A stretch of 30,850 nucleotides of DNA from an uncultured Oscillospiraceae bacterium (GTDB lineage Bacteria > Bacillota > Clostridia > UBA1212 > SIG427). This document shows, in pieces, positions 29,251 through 30,850 of this stretch (position 1 is its first letter; each line of letters begins with the position of its first letter). The stretch is from contig CABQMV010000005.1 in NCBI GenBank assembly GCA_902465325.1, forward strand, positions 1 to 30,850. The letters run 5' to 3'. Under the pieces are notes generated by a model that did no database searches, was not told the DNA's origin, and worked only from the letters and a program-made list of their open reading frames with translations. Made by a program: the position numbers and the translations under genes.

Positions 29251-30850
29251 ATGCTGAAGAAACTTTTGGCGGCAGCAGTAGCCATTGCGATGATGGTATC
29301 TTTGTTTATCCTTCCTTCTGCTGTTTCAGCCGCTACATTCAGTGACAGTCTGGTATTCAATGCGGACTATACGAAGAAAACAACGGCCGACCAGACGGGA
29401 AACTTCACGTTTGCCAGAACGGGAGGCAGCTTTGCAGAGAATCAATCCGAGTATGGGATTGATGTTCCGTGCCTGATTACAGATTCGTGTCCGGACGGAA
29501 GACCGAAGTATACAGGAAATATTACACTGGACGACACTTTTACTTTTGAGGCGTTTTTGGTATCTGCCAATACAGAGAGCTGCCACGATATCCTGATAAC
29601 CAATGGATTTATGACATTGGAGTATGATCAGGGAAGCGGCTTTGGCTTTTATGGGAGCGTAGGAGGCCCGACCGACGGAACATTCCGGGAGACAAGGGAG
29701 TTTGGAAATGAGAAGACGCCTCTGTTACAGGGGAACCATATTGTATGTACAGTAAACAACGGTGTTGTAAAGATGTACATAAACAATGTGCTGATTGGAA
29801 CAGGAAGCTGTGACACAGGAATATCGCAGACAATCGATACTATATATGTAGGAAGCGGCTGCGGGTATTATGTTGCCTTTGCCAGAATTTATAACGAAGC
29901 TGCCACAGAGGGAGATGTAGCGTCGCTGTACGCAGCCCGTAACGGAGAGGTTCCCAGTCCTTCCGAGAGCACAGCTCCAACCCCTACCGCCAGACCGGAA
30001 GCTATTACAGATGCGCTGATTTTTAATGCGGATTATACAATAAAATCGTATGATGATCAGACCGGGAATTACACTTATCAAAGAACAACAGACGGAACCT
30101 TTGTGGACGATATGTCTTCCGTTGGGATGACAGTACCGTCTCTAGATGTGGATACTGTATCCAGCGGCCGTCCCAAATATGCAGGCAGTCAGACTTTAGG
30201 AGATCATTTTACCTTTGAGGTTTATGTAACTTCTGAGAATGGCGGAGAAATGTTAATGGGAAACGGTATCATTCTGGAGTACGATGCTGGCACAGGCTTT
30301 GGCTTTTACGGTGATCTGCTGGGTGTTGCTGATGAAAACCAGATTTTCCGGGAGGTCAGCGAGTTCGGACACGAAAAGACGCCTGTTAATCAGGCAAACC
30401 ATGTTGTATGTACCGTAGACGGAAGCACCATTAAAATGTACATAAATGGTGAGTTGATTGGGACTGGCGTTTGTGACCCGACACACAGCGGAACTCTTTC
30501 CGAGATACGTGTAGGACAGTCCATTGGAGCAAATGTCGCTTTTGCAAGGATTTATAGTGCTGCGGCCAGTGCAGAGGATGTTGCGGCCATGTATGCGGGA
30601 CGCAATGGTTTTCCGAAAGCAGAGGCTCCTTTGATTCTGAAATCCAAGCCGGAGAAGCTTTCCTATGTAATTGGAGAAGAGCTGGATACTACGGGCCTGG
30701 CTGTGGCTACTAAGGCAGACGGCGTGCTGACCGATGTAGACCTGGCACAGTGCACAATTACAGGTTTTGATTCTACAGCAGCAGGGACAAGTGTAGTAAC
30801 GGTTTCCTATGAGACCGAGGATACGATTTATACCAATAAGTTTACAGTAA
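29251..30850 (+). CDS. Large secreted protein with tandem LamG-like domains and an Ig-like domain (3' end outside the window)
   Basis: The frame starts at ATG 29251 with a perfect AAGGAGG at 7 nt and is still open after 533 codons at the window edge. Residues 1-27 are a Sec signal peptide with a probable cut after AVSA. Residues about 30-232 and 252-453 are two very similar domains. Both have FNADYT, DQTGN, GRPKY, FTFE, LEYD-GFGFYG, FRE-EFG-EKTP, VVCTV or IVCTV, K-MYIN, IGTG and VAFARIY in order, a concanavalin-A/LamG-like sandwich that often binds carbohydrate. A Pro/Ser/Thr linker separates them. From about 461 a bacterial Ig-like domain begins (KPEKLSYVIGEELDTTGLAV). Any catalytic domain or sorting signal would lie beyond the window. 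It is probably a surface or extracellular enzyme acting on glycans. Confidence 0.88.
   Translation, partial: MLKKLLAAAVAIAMMVSLFILPSAVSAATFSDSLVFNADYTKKTTADQTGNFTFARTGGSFAENQSEYGIDVPCLITDSCPDGRPKYTGNITLDDTFTFEAFLVSANTESCHDILITNGFMTLEYDQGSGFGFYGSVGGPTDGTFRETREFGNEKTPLLQGNHIVCTVNNGVVKMYINNVLIGTGSCDTGISQTIDTIYVGSGCGYYVAFARIYNEAATEGDVASLYAARNGEVPSPSESTAPTPTARPEAITDALIFNADYTIKSYDDQTGNYTYQRTTDGTFVDDMSSVGMTVPSLDVDTVSSGRPKYAGSQTLGDHFTFEVYVTSENGGEMLMGNGIILEYDAGTGFGFYGDLLGVADENQIFREVSEFGHEKTPVNQANHVVCTVDGSTIKMYINGELIGTGVCDPTHSGTLSEIRVGQSIGANVAFARIYSAAASAEDVAAMYAGRNGFPKAEAPLILKSKPEKLSYVIGEELDTTGLAVATKADGVLTDVDLAQCTITGFDSTAAGTSVVTVSYETEDTIYTNKFTV

Noticed and set aside
1..30850. CRISPR array, rRNA or complete insertion sequence
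   Set aside because: I saw no regularly spaced repeats of CRISPR size, no rRNA-like sequence and no transposase motifs anywhere in the window.

Overview
The window looks like a chromosomal segment from a spore-forming, low-to-mid GC Gram-positive of the class Clostridia, probably family Lachnospiraceae. This rests on a gerA/gerC/gerB-type spore germinant receptor operon, the long clostridial form of PRPP synthetase, a DnaD plus DnaC/DnaI-like primosome pair, a class B sortase, AGGAGG-type ribosome binding sites and sigma-A promoters with a TRTGn -16 element. The species cannot be named from the sequence alone.

Layout. Positions 1-142 hold the 5' part of a small minus-strand gene of a kind I associate with integrative elements. 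An AT-rich stretch with repeated TTAGCA words follows, and then a tRNA-Arg(CCT) gene with its terminator. This looks like the end of an element inserted at a tRNA gene. Next come prs (926-2074), an unrecognised Ser/Gly-rich lipoprotein (2260-3084), a CpsD-type tyrosine kinase (3157-3939), a HAD phosphatase (4012-4671), the magnesium channel/transporter mgtE (4664-6013) and the germinant receptor operon (6098-9976).

From about 9.97 to 18.9 kb lies a surface-polysaccharide locus. It holds a minus-strand flippase, a GT2-GT4 fusion glycosyltransferase, an O-antigen ligase/polymerase-like membrane protein, a Stealth-family sugar-phosphate transferase, a minus-strand GtrA-like protein, UDP-galactopyranose mutase and a GT2 glycosyltransferase. 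Together they suggest a galactofuranose-containing glycan, possibly with phosphodiester links, that is assembled inside the cell, flipped and polymerised or ligated outside. The CpsD kinase at 3.2 kb may control it.

From 18.9 kb there is a class B sortase split by a one-base frameshift, the DnaD and DnaC-like primosomal genes, a small three-pass membrane protein and an MTA/SAH-deaminase-like amidohydrolase, with a convergent HAD phosphatase after it. A polar amino-acid ABC transporter (binding lipoprotein, permease, ATPase) has a perfect consensus promoter and an intercistronic terminator. It is followed by a LarA-type nickel-pincer racemase and a minus-strand tRNA-dihydrouridine synthase that may be translated from a nearly leaderless mRNA. 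The window ends inside a large secreted protein with two tandem LamG-like repeats and an Ig-like domain.

I found no CRISPR array, complete insertion sequence, rRNA or riboswitch. The observations most worth a second look are the element junction at the tRNA, the terminator hairpin that covers the germination operon's ribosome binding region, the frameshifted sortase, the Stealth/Galf polysaccharide locus and the near-leaderless dus start. I do not see a clearly new multi-gene system. The polysaccharide locus is the best candidate for unusual chemistry.
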